From: Lysobacter sp. KIS68-7
GTDB lineage: Bacteria > Pseudomonadota > Gammaproteobacteria > Xanthomonadales > Xanthomonadaceae
DNA: 64,000 nt
Assembly: GCF_021284745.1 (NCBI RefSeq)
Contig: NZ_CP089925.1
Coordinates: 868,001 to 932,000 of the forward strand
Direction of reading: 5' to 3'
A model generated the notes under the pieces. That model was not told where the DNA came from. It did no database searches and saw only the letters and a list, made by a program, of their open reading frames with translations. The translations under genes were made by a program, and so were the position numbers. Within the stretch, counting starts at the first letter, position 1. Every line of letters starts with the position of its first letter. Below are positions 1 through 7,600 of the stretch, piece after piece.

Positions 1-481
1 GCAGCGCCGCCTTCGCCGCGGCGTAGTTCGCCTGCCCGCGGTTGCCCAGCACGGCGGCCACCGACGACACGCTCACGATGCGTCCCCAGCGCAGGCGCGC
101 CATCGGCAGCAGCAGCGGTTGGGTGACGTGGAAGAACCCGTGCAGCGAAACATCGATCACGCGATGCCATTGTTCCGGCGACATGCCGGCCAGCGGGGCG
201 TCGTCGTGGATGCCCGCGTTGTTCACCACGATCTGGATGGGGCCATCGGCGAGCAGCGTGGTGAGGGCGGCCTGCGTGGCATCGCGGTCGGCGACGTCGA
301 AGGCCACGGCCTGCGCGGAGCCGCCTGCATCGCGGATGTGCGCGACCACCGCTTCGGCGCGCGCGCGGTTGGCATTGCCATGCACGATCACGTGCACCCC
401 ATCGGCCGCCAGCTGGCGACAGATCGCACCGCCGATGTCGCCGCTGCCGCCGGTGACGAGCGCGCGTCGTTGCAGGGTCAT
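1..481 (-). CDS. 3-oxoacyl-ACP reductase (FabG/ApeQ-like), 3' end cut by window edge
   Basis: NADPH-dependent ketoreductase of the SDR family. In this context it most likely reduces the growing polyene chain on the ACP of the xanthomonadin (aryl polyene) pathway rather than serving bulk fatty acid synthesis. The first 160 residues are visible and the remaining ~85 lie beyond the left edge. The Rossmann motif TGGSGDIG is at residues 10-17, NNAG at 87-90, and the catalytic Ser139/140, Tyr153 and Lys157 (YAAAK) are all present. The ATG overlaps the stop of the upstream dehydratase as ATGA, so the two are probably translationally coupled. The family is clear; the pigment role is inferred from neighbours. 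Confidence 0.9.
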   Translation of the reverse strand, partial: MTLQRRALVTGGSGDIGGAICRQLAADGVHVIVHGNANRARAEAVVAHIRDAGGSAQAVAFDVADRDATQAALTTLLADGPIQIVVNNAGIHDDAPLAGMSPEQWHRVIDVSLHGFFHVTQPLLLPMARLRWGRIVSVSSVAAVLGNRGQANYAAAKAAL

Positions 482-921
482 GCCGGTGTCTCCGGTTGCA
501 GCATCACCGCGGCGCGGCCTTCGGCCAGCACGGTGTCGCCATGGCGGATGGTGAAACGATACTGCTGCGCGCCCTCGCCCGCGATCAATGCCTCCGCTTC
601 GCATTCGAGCGGACCGGGCAGGTCGTCGATGCGCTCGCAGTGCAGGGCCACGCCGCGCAGGGCCACCAGCATGCCGGGCGGCGCGGTCCCGCCGCGTTCG
701 CGGGCGAGCAGGCCCCCGTGGACCGCCATCGCCTGCGCACCGTATTCGCACAGGTGGATCGCGCGCAGGCGGCCGCCGCTGCGCAGCGGATGCGCCGGGT
801 CGCGATGGCCCAGGCTACGCACGCGGATGCGCGTGGCATCCCATTCGATCGCCTCGTCCCACAGGCACATCGCGCCGCCGTGCGGCACGAGCGCGGCGAT
901 CACCTCGCGGCCGACGCTCAT
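478..921 (-). CDS. 3-hydroxyacyl-ACP dehydratase, ApeP-type hotdog protein
   Basis: Hotdog-fold dehydratase of 147 residues, the size of the ApeP/FabZ-like partners in aryl polyene clusters, predicted to remove water from 3-hydroxyacyl-ACP so that conjugated double bonds accumulate. The N-terminal PHGGAMCLWD block (about residues 13-22) matches the P-H-x-x-x-M-x-L-x-D signature of this branch, with His14 as likely catalytic residue. Both ends overlap neighbours by four bases (ATGA with the MMPL gene at 918-921 and with the reductase at 478-481). A longer open frame continues upstream but only antisense to and across the MMPL gene, so the MSVGRE start at 921 is preferred. Confidence 0.86.
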   Translation of the reverse strand: MSVGREVIAALVPHGGAMCLWDEAIEWDATRIRVRSLGHRDPAHPLRSGGRLRAIHLCEYGAQAMAVHGGLLARERGGTAPPGMLVALRGVALHCERIDDLPGPLECEAEALIAGEGAQQYRFTIRHGDTVLAEGRAAVMLQPETPA

Positions 922-3257
922 TCGCCTTCCTTGTGCGGATGCCGCGCGATCAGCAGGCCGAGTACGAAGTTCGCCACTACGCCGAGCGCAACGGTGCTGC
1001 CGATGGCGCGCAACACCGGGATCGACGAGAGGCCGAGCAGCACGAACACCAGCAAGGTCATCAGGCTGCAGACGATCACCGCGTGCAGCGTGCGCAGTTG
1101 TTCCTCGCGATCGTCGCCGGCGTGTTCGAAGAACAGCGCGTAGTCCAGTCCCAGGCCCGCGGCGAGGATGAGCGCGACGAGGTGGAACAGGTTCAGCTCC
1201 ACGCCGAAGGCACGCAGCACGGCGAGGATGATCACGGTCGTGAGCGCCATCGGGGCAAGCACGCGCCACACGCGATGGGGCGAGCGCAACGCGACCCACA
1301 CGGCGACCACGAGCAGGACGGCGGCAAGGCCGAGCGCCCACAGCACGCGCCCGCGATACGCCGCGACCAGCGACTCGGACGCTTGCTTCAGATCCACGAG
1401 CGACCCGCCCTCGGCCGCCGCGATGCGCGCGACGGCCTCGGGTGCGTGCAGGCCGGTGAGCGAGACGAGCGCGGTGGCATGGCCCGCGCGTTGCAGCAGC
1501 AAGCCATCGACGCGGATCGCCAAGGGCGTGCCGGCGAGGTCGCGCGGCAGCAAGGGCGCGGCGGTGCGTGCGGTTTCGACATCGACGAGGAACGGCGCGA
1601 AGACGTCGCTGCGCAGGGGCGTGGTGGCGACGGCGGTGTCGAGCGTGGCGCGCAACGTGGCCGGATCCGGAAGTTGCGCCTGGCGCGCGTGCTGCGTCCG
1701 CACGCTGGGCAGGTAGCGCGCGGGATGATCGAAGCCATCGAGCACGCCGCCGGCTGCGCGCGCGTGTTCGAGCCGCGCGGCGAGGCGCTCGCTCCGCTGC
1801 AGCGCATCTTCGACATCGCGTCCCTGCACCGCGATCACGTAGCGCACGTCCGGCGCACCGAGTTCCTGGCGCAGGTGCGCGTCGCGTGCGAGCGCATCGG
1901 CGGGCACGGGCGTGAGGCGCGAGAGGTCGTTCTGCCAGAACGGGCCGGGCGCAAAGCGCGTGATCGCCAATGCGACAAGGCCGACGAACACCAGCGAGAG
2001 CCGCGGCTGCGGCACGCGTGCGATCCACGCGCGCATGCGTTCCAGCGTGGCCGACTGCGCGGGGTCGCGCAGGTCCGGATCGACCAGCGCGGGCATGAAG
2101 AAGCGTGTCGTCAACGCCGCGGCGCCCAGGCCGGCGATGGTGAATACCGCGAGCTGCTCCAGGCCTTCGACGCCGGAGACGAAGAAGGTCGCATACGCGA
2201 TGCACGTGGAGGCCACGCCCGTCGCCAGCGTCGGCCACAGCGCGCGCACGCTCGCCCACGGCTTCACGCCCGTGCGCTGGTGGCTGAAGAAGTGGACCGG
2301 GTAGTCCTGCGCCACGCCGATCAGCGTGAAGCCGAAGGCGACGGTGATGCCATGCACGCCTTCGAACAACAACGCGACCGCGCCGAGTCCTGCGAGGCCC
2401 GCGCTCGCCAGGGGCAGCGCGCCCAGCAGCGGGATCTTCCAGTTGCGATACGCGGCGAACAACAGCACGAGCAAGCCGATCGTGTCGATCGTGCCGATCC
2501 AGCCCGCTTCGCGTTGCGTGCGACCGCCGATTTCGACGGAAAAGGCCCCGGGGCCGGTGAGGACGAGCGTGCTCTTCGCACCCCCGCGTGCTGCATCGAA
2601 AGCGGCGCGGATCGCATCGACCGCGGCCTGCTGCCCGGTGGGATCGAAGCCGGCCGCGCGCGTCTGCACGGCGAGCAAGGCGCTGTGGCCCGCGCGATCG
2701 AACCACACGCCGTGCAGGCGTTGCGGCGCGGTGGCTGGTTCCCAGGTTTCCGCGAGCGCCAGCGTTTCCAGCGTCGGATCGCTCGGCACGAGCGGTTCGA
2801 CCAACGCGGCGGCGGGCGAGCCGAGGTCTTCCACGCGCGCCTGCAGTTGTTCGCCGAGAAAGGCGGCGTCGAAGCGATGCGTGTCGAGGGTCGGCGACAG
2901 GAGATAGCGATAAGGGCGCAAGCGTTGCGGGAACGCTTCGAGCCCGCCTTCGCCGTTGGCGACGAGCACGAAGCGCGCGTCGTGCGCCAGGCGTTTGCGC
3001 ATCGCGCGCGATTGCGCGGCCACCGACTCGGCGTCGCCGCCGGTGATGGAAGCGAGCAACAGGCGCGAGCCCGGACCTTCGCCGAGTTCATCGATCAACA
3101 ACTTCTGCGCAGGCGTGCGCGCGCTGGGCATGAAGCGCCGCAGGTCGCCGCTCAGTTCGAGGTGCCGCGAAATCGCCCAGCCCGCGACCACGAGGATCGC
3201 CAGCCACAGCAGCGCCAGCGCGAGGCGCAGGCCGGGGCGCAACGGGGTGTCGCTCAT
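918..3257 (-). CDS. MMPL/RND-family membrane exporter of the pigment cluster
   Basis: Inner-membrane RND-superfamily protein of 779 residues (MMPL domain, COG4258 type). Layout is one TM (about residues 12-33), a large periplasmic loop, a block of TM helices, a second large loop and a final TM block, i.e. the internally duplicated RND plan. A homologous exporter occurs in aryl polyene and xanthomonadin clusters, where it is thought to help move the finished polyene lipid to the outer membrane together with the LolA-like carrier encoded next door. The MSDTPLRPG start at 3257 gives an ATGA overlap with the upstream gene and is preferred over the in-frame start four codons earlier. Confidence 0.88.
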   Translation of the reverse strand: MSDTPLRPGLRLALALLWLAILVVAGWAISRHLELSGDLRRFMPSARTPAQKLLIDELGEGPGSRLLLASITGGDAESVAAQSRAMRKRLAHDARFVLVANGEGGLEAFPQRLRPYRYLLSPTLDTHRFDAAFLGEQLQARVEDLGSPAAALVEPLVPSDPTLETLALAETWEPATAPQRLHGVWFDRAGHSALLAVQTRAAGFDPTGQQAAVDAIRAAFDAARGGAKSTLVLTGPGAFSVEIGGRTQREAGWIGTIDTIGLLVLLFAAYRNWKIPLLGALPLASAGLAGLGAVALLFEGVHGITVAFGFTLIGVAQDYPVHFFSHQRTGVKPWASVRALWPTLATGVASTCIAYATFFVSGVEGLEQLAVFTIAGLGAAALTTRFFMPALVDPDLRDPAQSATLERMRAWIARVPQPRLSLVFVGLVALAITRFAPGPFWQNDLSRLTPVPADALARDAHLRQELGAPDVRYVIAVQGRDVEDALQRSERLAARLEHARAAGGVLDGFDHPARYLPSVRTQHARQAQLPDPATLRATLDTAVATTPLRSDVFAPFLVDVETARTAAPLLPRDLAGTPLAIRVDGLLLQRAGHATALVSLTGLHAPEAVARIAAAEGGSLVDLKQASESLVAAYRGRVLWALGLAAVLLVVAVWVALRSPHRVWRVLAPMALTTVIILAVLRAFGVELNLFHLVALILAAGLGLDYALFFEHAGDDREEQLRTLHAVIVCSLMTLLVFVLLGLSSIPVLRAIGSTVALGVVANFVLGLLIARHPHKEGE

Positions 3258-3919
3258 TGCGCCTGGCACAACGCGGCGAGGGCCTGGGCGTCATCCACGC
3301 CGTGCGCGCTGCGCGCGGCGCCGGCGAGCAGGGTGCGCTGCGTGTCGCCCTTCGCCGGGCGCGTTTCGATGCAACGCAGTTCCGCACCGCGACCGTGCAG
3401 CGCGATGTCGCGCACCTTGGCGAGCAGCGCCTTGTCGCGCGGCACCAGGTGCAGCGTCCACGCTTGCTTCGTGCCCGAGGCATCGATCGCGTAATAGCGT
3501 TCGAGCTGCGCGCGGTCGCCGGAGAGCATCGCGCCGAAGCTGGCCTGCAGGCCCTGCAGTTCCGGCACGCGGCTCAGCGAGAAGCGACGCGCCTTGCCGC
3601 CGCGTTCGATGGTGGCTTCGCCGCCGCGGATGGTCGTGGTTTCCACGTACGGCGCACGCACTGCGCGCACCAGGGTGTCGTCCGTGGGGCGTTTGTATTC
3701 GCCTTCGATGCGCAGCGGCGCCTTGAGCAGCGCCGAGCCGCGCAGTTCGACGAAGTCGGTCTGCGTGGGTGCGGGGCGTGCGAGGTGCGCGAGGATCCAG
3801 CCGGCGTCGGCGCCCGCGGCGGTATCAGGCGGCGCGGCCGACGCTCCCGCCACGCACGTCGTCGCCAGCAGCGCGAGCAGCCAGGCCTTCCTGCGTCCGA
3901 TCTTGCTGCCGCGATTCAT
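3254..3919 (-). CDS. LolA-like outer membrane lipoprotein carrier protein
   Basis: Periplasmic carrier of 221 residues in the LolA/LolB-like fold, of the kind found beside MMPL exporters in aryl polyene clusters. The N-terminus is a Sec signal: basic MNRGSKIGRRK, then a hydrophobic core ending near ASA-APP (about residue 28). Inferred role: accept the hydrophobic pigment or its lipid conjugate from the MMPL pump and carry it across the periplasm. The coding region overlaps the preceding acyltransferase by 95 nt (3825-3919), because the whole signal peptide lies inside the tail of that gene. No later ATG keeps the signal peptide, so the overlap seems real. Confidence 0.82.
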   Translation of the reverse strand: MNRGSKIGRRKAWLLALLATTCVAGASAAPPDTAAGADAGWILAHLARPAPTQTDFVELRGSALLKAPLRIEGEYKRPTDDTLVRAVRAPYVETTTIRGGEATIERGGKARRFSLSRVPELQGLQASFGAMLSGDRAQLERYYAIDASGTKQAWTLHLVPRDKALLAKVRDIALHGRGAELRCIETRPAKGDTQRTLLAGAARSAHGVDDAQALAALCQAQ

Positions 3920-4841
3920 GCGTGGGCGCTCCGTCCTGTGGCGATGGGGTCTGCCAGAAATCGTAGAAATTGAACCAGTTGTACGGCGCGCGGCGTGCAT
4001 GGTCTTCCAGGCGCGCGGCGTAGCGACGGACGAATTCGCCCAGCACCACGGCGCGATGCTGCCGGGGCGCGACGATGCCGTCGCTGAACGGCTCGAACAC
4101 CAGGTCATAGCGGTTGCCGCCGCGATACAGGCCGAAGGCCAGCACGATCGGCGCCTGCAGCACCGCGGCGACCTGCCACGGTGCGCTGGGCAGTTGCGCG
4201 GGGGCGCCGAGGAAGTCCACCGGATAGGCGCCTTCGCCCGGCTGCGTGCGGTCGACGAGCAGCGCGACCAACGCGCCCTCGGAGACCGCCTGCTGGATGG
4301 CGAGCATGAGCGAGGGACCGTCCTGGCCCGCGTCGATCACGGTCGCGGCGATGTCGGGATTCAGTGCGTCGAGCAGTTGCGTGATCGCCGGGTTGTGCGC
4401 CTTGTCCAGCACCACGCGCACGTTGATGTCGGGGCGCTCGCGCGCGAGCACGCGCAGCACTTCGAAGCTGCCCAGGTGCGAACCGAACAGCAGCACGCCA
4501 CGGCCGCGATCCACGCTCGCATGCAGCGCGTCGAGCCCGCTCACGTGGAGGTTGAAGCGACGCAGTCGTTCGCCAAGCAGGAACACGCGATCCAGGATCG
4601 TCGCCCCGAACGCGTGGATGTGGCGCGCGACCTCCACGAGGCCCGCCGGACGCCCGAGCGCACGCGTGAGGTAGGCGCGCGAGGCGCGACGTTCCGGTCC
4701 GCGCATCGCGAGGAAATACAGCACGATCGGATACAGGCACGCGCGCGCCACCACGCGGCCGCCACGGCGCGCGATCGTGCGGATCAGCCAGATGGCGAAC
4801 CAGCCACCGCCTTCGGGGCGCTGCTTCCAGTTCTCGCTCAT
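3825..4841 (-). CDS. LpxL/HtrB-family acyltransferase
   Basis: Membrane-associated acyltransferase of the lysophospholipid/lipid A late acyltransferase family, 338 residues. The N-terminus has hydrophobic segments near residues 15-45. The H-x4-E catalytic motif is visible as HLGSFE at 122-127. In aryl polyene clusters such an enzyme is proposed to attach the polyene acid from the ACP to a lipid head group; here the substrate is inferred. Its start overlaps the small dehydratase by ATGA (4838-4841). Its last ~31 codons overlap the LolA-like gene in another frame, and this tail (THESRQQDRTQEG...) lies outside the conserved acyltransferase core. Confidence 0.86.
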   Translation of the reverse strand: MSENWKQRPEGGGWFAIWLIRTIARRGGRVVARACLYPIVLYFLAMRGPERRASRAYLTRALGRPAGLVEVARHIHAFGATILDRVFLLGERLRRFNLHVSGLDALHASVDRGRGVLLFGSHLGSFEVLRVLARERPDINVRVVLDKAHNPAITQLLDALNPDIAATVIDAGQDGPSLMLAIQQAVSEGALVALLVDRTQPGEGAYPVDFLGAPAQLPSAPWQVAAVLQAPIVLAFGLYRGGNRYDLVFEPFSDGIVAPRQHRAVVLGEFVRRYAARLEDHARRAPYNWFNFYDFWQTPSPQDGAPTHESRQQDRTQEGLAARAAGDDVRGGSVGRAA

Positions 4842-5116
4842 GCCAGGGCGACCTCGCCCGAGGCGATCGTGGCGCCATCGCGCAGCACGCGGAATCGCCA
4901 GCGGGGGCCCTCGCCTTCCAGCACAACCTCTGCCGTTTCGCCCGGCAACAAAGGCTGCACGAACTTCACCTGCGGCAGGCGCATCGCACCCAAGGGCCCA
5001 TGCCCGGCTTCGATCGCCTCCATCACACGCTCCAGCACGACGACGCCAGGCACCACGGGACGCCCCGGGAAATGCCCCGGCAGGGAGGGATGATCGGGCG
5101 GGACGGCGAACTGCAT
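4838..5116 (-). CDS. ApeI/FabA-type 3-hydroxyacyl-ACP dehydratase, short form
   Basis: Small hotdog protein of 92 residues with the FabA/FabZ-type catalytic block HFPGRPVVPGVVVLE (about residues 15-29), in which the His is catalytic. In aryl polyene pathways the ApeI dehydratase works as a partner of ApeP. The ATG at 5116 is preferred. A longer frame starts at a TTG at 5152, but neither start has a good Shine-Dalgarno. The gene ends in an ATGA overlap with the acyltransferase. About 83 nt separate it from the upstream membrane protein, the only real gap inside this operon. Confidence 0.82.
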   Translation of the reverse strand: MQFAVPPDHPSLPGHFPGRPVVPGVVVLERVMEAIEAGHGPLGAMRLPQVKFVQPLLPGETAEVVLEGEGPRWRFRVLRDGATIASGEVALA

Positions 5117-5199
5117 GGCGGACAGGGCTCGAGCGGTCGGGAGATTATGCAATGCGGCGCATGCTGGCCCGGTCGGCGCGACCGCTCAATGAGACAAAT

Positions 5200-5907
5200 T
5201 CAGCCATCCACCGGCGTGTCGTGGATCGCGCCGCGCCAGAAGGCGGGGCCGAGCCCGGCCATCTTGCGGAGGAAGTCGATGAAGCTCGTGTATCGCCCGG
5301 GAAAACGGCGCACGCGGTAGAAGTACTCGCCCACGAACAGGCCGCCGACCAGGCCATAGTTCAGGCCGTTCGCGAACCACGACCAGGCCTCGCGCGAAAT
5401 CGCGATCGGCGGCACGATGCCCATGCTGTCGAGCAGGCCGCCGGGCACCGCGCACAAGGCGAGCGCGAAATCGACGAGCGAGAGCAGCGTGAGCACGACC
5501 GCCCACACCACGGTGAGCCTGCGCGTGTAGGCGAGCAGTTCCGGCGCGACATCGCGCGGATGGATGCGATCGATCGCCGACATGATCCGCGTGATCAGCG
5601 GCACGTGGCCCGCGCGCAGCGTGCGCCCGAACGTCCATGCGACCAGCGCAACGATGATCGACGGCATCACCATCAGGGGCAGCAGCGCGTAGGGCGTCGT
5701 GGCGAACCACGCCAGCGCGGCGGCGACGAGCGCCATCGCGCCCCACGCCCACGGGCGCAGGCGCAGCAAGGGATCGAGCATCACGATGACCGCGACGTCG
5801 CCGAGCGCGATGGCGGCGAGCACCGGATCGTGGCGCAAGCTCGCGGCGTGCGCGAGAAAGGGATACGCGAGCGCGAGCAACAGCCGCGCCAGCGAGGTGG
5901 CGTTCAA
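5200..5907 (-). CDS. Polytopic membrane protein of the xanthomonadin cluster (COG4648-like)
   Basis: Integral membrane protein of 235 residues with about six to seven hydrophobic segments (near residues 7-25, 30-48, 55-70, 74-95, 130-152 and 180-197) and a basic C-terminal end. Similar proteins of unknown biochemical function recur in xanthomonadin and aryl polyene clusters next to the ACP. The start is TTG at 5907, forming a TTGA overlap with the stop of the ACP gene. No ATG near the N-terminus preserves the first TM segment. I cannot assign a reaction; a scaffold or transport role is a guess. Confidence 0.75.
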   Translation of the reverse strand: MNATSLARLLLALAYPFLAHAASLRHDPVLAAIALGDVAVIVMLDPLLRLRPWAWGAMALVAAALAWFATTPYALLPLMVMPSIIVALVAWTFGRTLRAGHVPLITRIMSAIDRIHPRDVAPELLAYTRRLTVVWAVVLTLLSLVDFALALCAVPGGLLDSMGIVPPIAISREAWSWFANGLNYGLVGGLFVGEYFYRVRRFPGRYTSFIDFLRKMAGLGPAFWRGAIHDTPVDG

Positions 5908-6173
5908 GCGGCGCGGTGCTGTTCGACGTGCGCCGACAGCGCGCGCAGGGACCCGAAGATGCGACGGTTGGCGTCGTTGTCGGAGCGCAGCTGGAAGCCG
6001 TACTTCTTCGAGATCGCCAGCGCCAGTTCCAGCGCGTCGATGGAGTCCAGGCCGAGGCCTTCGTTGAACAGCGGCGCCTCCGGATCGATGCCGGCCGCGT
6101 CCACGCCCTCCAGGTTCAGGCTTTCGACGAGCAATTGCGCAAGATCGCGTTCGGCGGGACTCTGGGGCGACAT
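5904..6173 (-). CDS. Acyl carrier protein of the pigment pathway
   Basis: Acyl carrier protein of 89 residues carrying the phosphopantetheine attachment motif GLDSIDALEL, with Ser44 as the modified residue. It would hold the aryl starter and growing polyene in the xanthomonadin pathway. It must be activated by a phosphopantetheinyl transferase; a Sfp-type candidate is encoded at 22369-22971. The start at 6173 (MSPQSPAERD) has a GGAA eight to ten bases upstream and gives a normal ACP length; an in-frame ATG at 6206 would add 11 residues. It is the first gene of the minus-strand operon and is divergent from the halogenase-like gene. Confidence 0.85.
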   Translation of the reverse strand: MSPQSPAERDLAQLLVESLNLEGVDAAGIDPEAPLFNEGLGLDSIDALELALAISKKYGFQLRSDNDANRRIFGSLRALSAHVEQHRAA

Positions 6174-6237
6174 CGGGTGTTCCGGAAGGTGAAGGTGACG
6201 GGGCATTCTAGCGGCGGCGGAGGCGAAAACCCCGCGT

Positions 6238-6243
6238 TATCAT
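6238..6243 (+). promoter_or_regulatory. -10 element (TATCAT) placed for a leaderless halogenase mRNA
   Basis: TATCAT ends 7 nt before the ATG at 6251, so transcription would begin at about the start codon. An in-frame ATG at 6242 falls inside the hexamer and is therefore unlikely to be the start. No convincing -35 is visible. Confidence 0.4.
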
Positions 6244-6250
6244 GCGGCCC

Positions 6251-7600
6251 ATGACGACAGACGACGGCACCACAGGGAATGTGAAGACGGTCCAGGTCGA
6301 TGTGCTCGTCGTGGGCGGCGGGCCGGCCGGCACCACCGCGGCCACGCTGCTGGCGCGCAAGGGCCATCGCGTGCTGCTCCTGGAAAAGGGCCGCCACCCG
6401 CGCTTCCACATCGGCGAATCGCTGTTGCCGATGAACCTGCCGATCCTCGAACGCCTGGGCGTGCTCGAACAGGTCCGCGCGATCGGCACGCACAAGCCGG
6501 GCGCCGAGTTTCCCGTCGACGACGTCAACTTCAACACCTTCCGCTTCGAACGCGCGATCGACGCGCGATTCGGCTACGCCTTCCAGGTCAAGCGCGAGGA
6601 GTTCGACCAGCTGCTGTTCGAACACGCGAAGGCCAACGGCGTGGACGCGCGCGAAGAAGTGAAGGTGGAGCGCATCGTCTTCGGCGACGACGGCCGCCCT
6701 TGCGAGGCCATCGCGCAGGACGCCGCCGGCAACGCGCTGCGCGTGCGCATGCGTTACCTCGTCGACGCCAGCGGGCGCGACACGCTCATCGGCGCGCAGC
6801 TCAAGCTCAAGAAGAAGAACCCGCTGCACCAGTCCGCGGCGATCTTCAGCCATTTCGCGGGCGTGGCGCGCCGCGAGGGCGAGGACGCGGGCAACATCAC
6901 CGTGCAGCGCTTCGAACACGGCTGGATGTGGCTGATCCCCCTGCGCAACGACGTGATGAGCATCGGCGCGGTCTGCTTCCCCGAATACCTCAAGACGCGG
7001 CGCGGCGACAACGAAGGCTTCCTGATGCGCACGCTCGAAGCCGAGCCGTCCGCCTGGAACCGCATGCAGGGCGCCACGCGCGTCGCGCCGGTGCACGTCA
7101 CCGGCAACTACTCCTATACCTGTACGAAGATGACCGGCCCGGGCTGGGTGATGGTCGGCGATGCCTATGCCTTCGTCGATCCGGTCTTCTCCTCCGGCGT
7201 GTACCTGGGCATGAACAGTGCCGAGCAGGCGGCCGAGGTGGTGGATGGCGCGCTGGCCGACCCTTCACGCGAGCGTGCCCTGCAGCAGGCGATGGAGACG
7301 CGCCTGAAACGCGGCCTCAAGCACTTCCAGTGGTTCATCTACCGCTTCACCACGCCCGTCATGCGACACCTGTTCAACAATCCGCGCAACGTCTGGCAGG
7401 TGGAGCAGGCCGTGATCTCGATGCTGGCCGGCGATGTGTTCGACAACGCGAAGGTGCTCCGGCGCCTGCGCCTGTTCCGCGCGATCTATGCGTTCACGGC
7501 GCTGCAGCTCGCCCCGTCGGCGCTGCGTGGGTGGGTGCGTCGTCGGCGCCAGGTCGGCGTGTCGGTGAGCGGCGATACCTTGCAGCAGGGGAATCCGTGA
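6251..7600 (+). CDS. FAD-dependent halogenase-like oxidoreductase
   Basis: Flavoprotein of 449 residues related to flavin-dependent halogenases. It has the dinucleotide-binding motif GGGPAG at 22-27, the GESLLP block near residue 55, and a W-x-W-x-I-P signature (WMWLIP, encoded near 6924-6941), which in the halogenase family blocks the monooxygenase reaction and marks true halogenases. A second FAD motif (GDAYAFVDPVFSSG) follows. Xanthomonadins are known to be brominated in Xanthomonas, so aryl-ring halogenation is the inferred role. The MTTDDG start is chosen because the upstream ATG overlaps the -10 hexamer. The stop overlaps the GTG of xanB2 (GTGA), so the two are co-transcribed. Confidence 0.85.
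   Translation: MTTDDGTTGNVKTVQVDVLVVGGGPAGTTAATLLARKGHRVLLLEKGRHPRFHIGESLLPMNLPILERLGVLEQVRAIGTHKPGAEFPVDDVNFNTFRFERAIDARFGYAFQVKREEFDQLLFEHAKANGVDAREEVKVERIVFGDDGRPCEAIAQDAAGNALRVRMRYLVDASGRDTLIGAQLKLKKKNPLHQSAAIFSHFAGVARREGEDAGNITVQRFEHGWMWLIPLRNDVMSIGAVCFPEYLKTRRGDNEGFLMRTLEAEPSAWNRMQGATRVAPVHVTGNYSYTCTKMTGPGWVMVGDAYAFVDPVFSSGVYLGMNSAEQAAEVVDGALADPSRERALQQAMETRLKRGLKHFQWFIYRFTTPVMRHLFNNPRNVWQVEQAVISMLAGDVFDNAKVLRRLRLFRAIYAFTALQLAPSALRGWVRRRRQVGVSVSGDTLQQGNP

Noticed and set aside
478-2706. A 742-codon minus-strand frame that would extend the ApeP-type dehydratase upstream
   Set aside because: The added ~595 residues are an out-of-frame shadow of the MMPL gene; only the last 147 residues form a real domain, with an ATGA-coupled start at 921.
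588-3494. A 968-codon open frame on the plus strand opposite the MMPL exporter and its neighbours
   Set aside because: High GC leaves the antisense frame open; the translation is Arg/Gly/Glu/Gln-rich without domains, while the minus strand encodes recognisable proteins.
4777-6192. A 471-codon plus-strand frame opposite the small dehydratase, membrane protein and ACP
   Set aside because: It lies antisense to an operon with four-base overlaps and known folds; its own translation has no family features.
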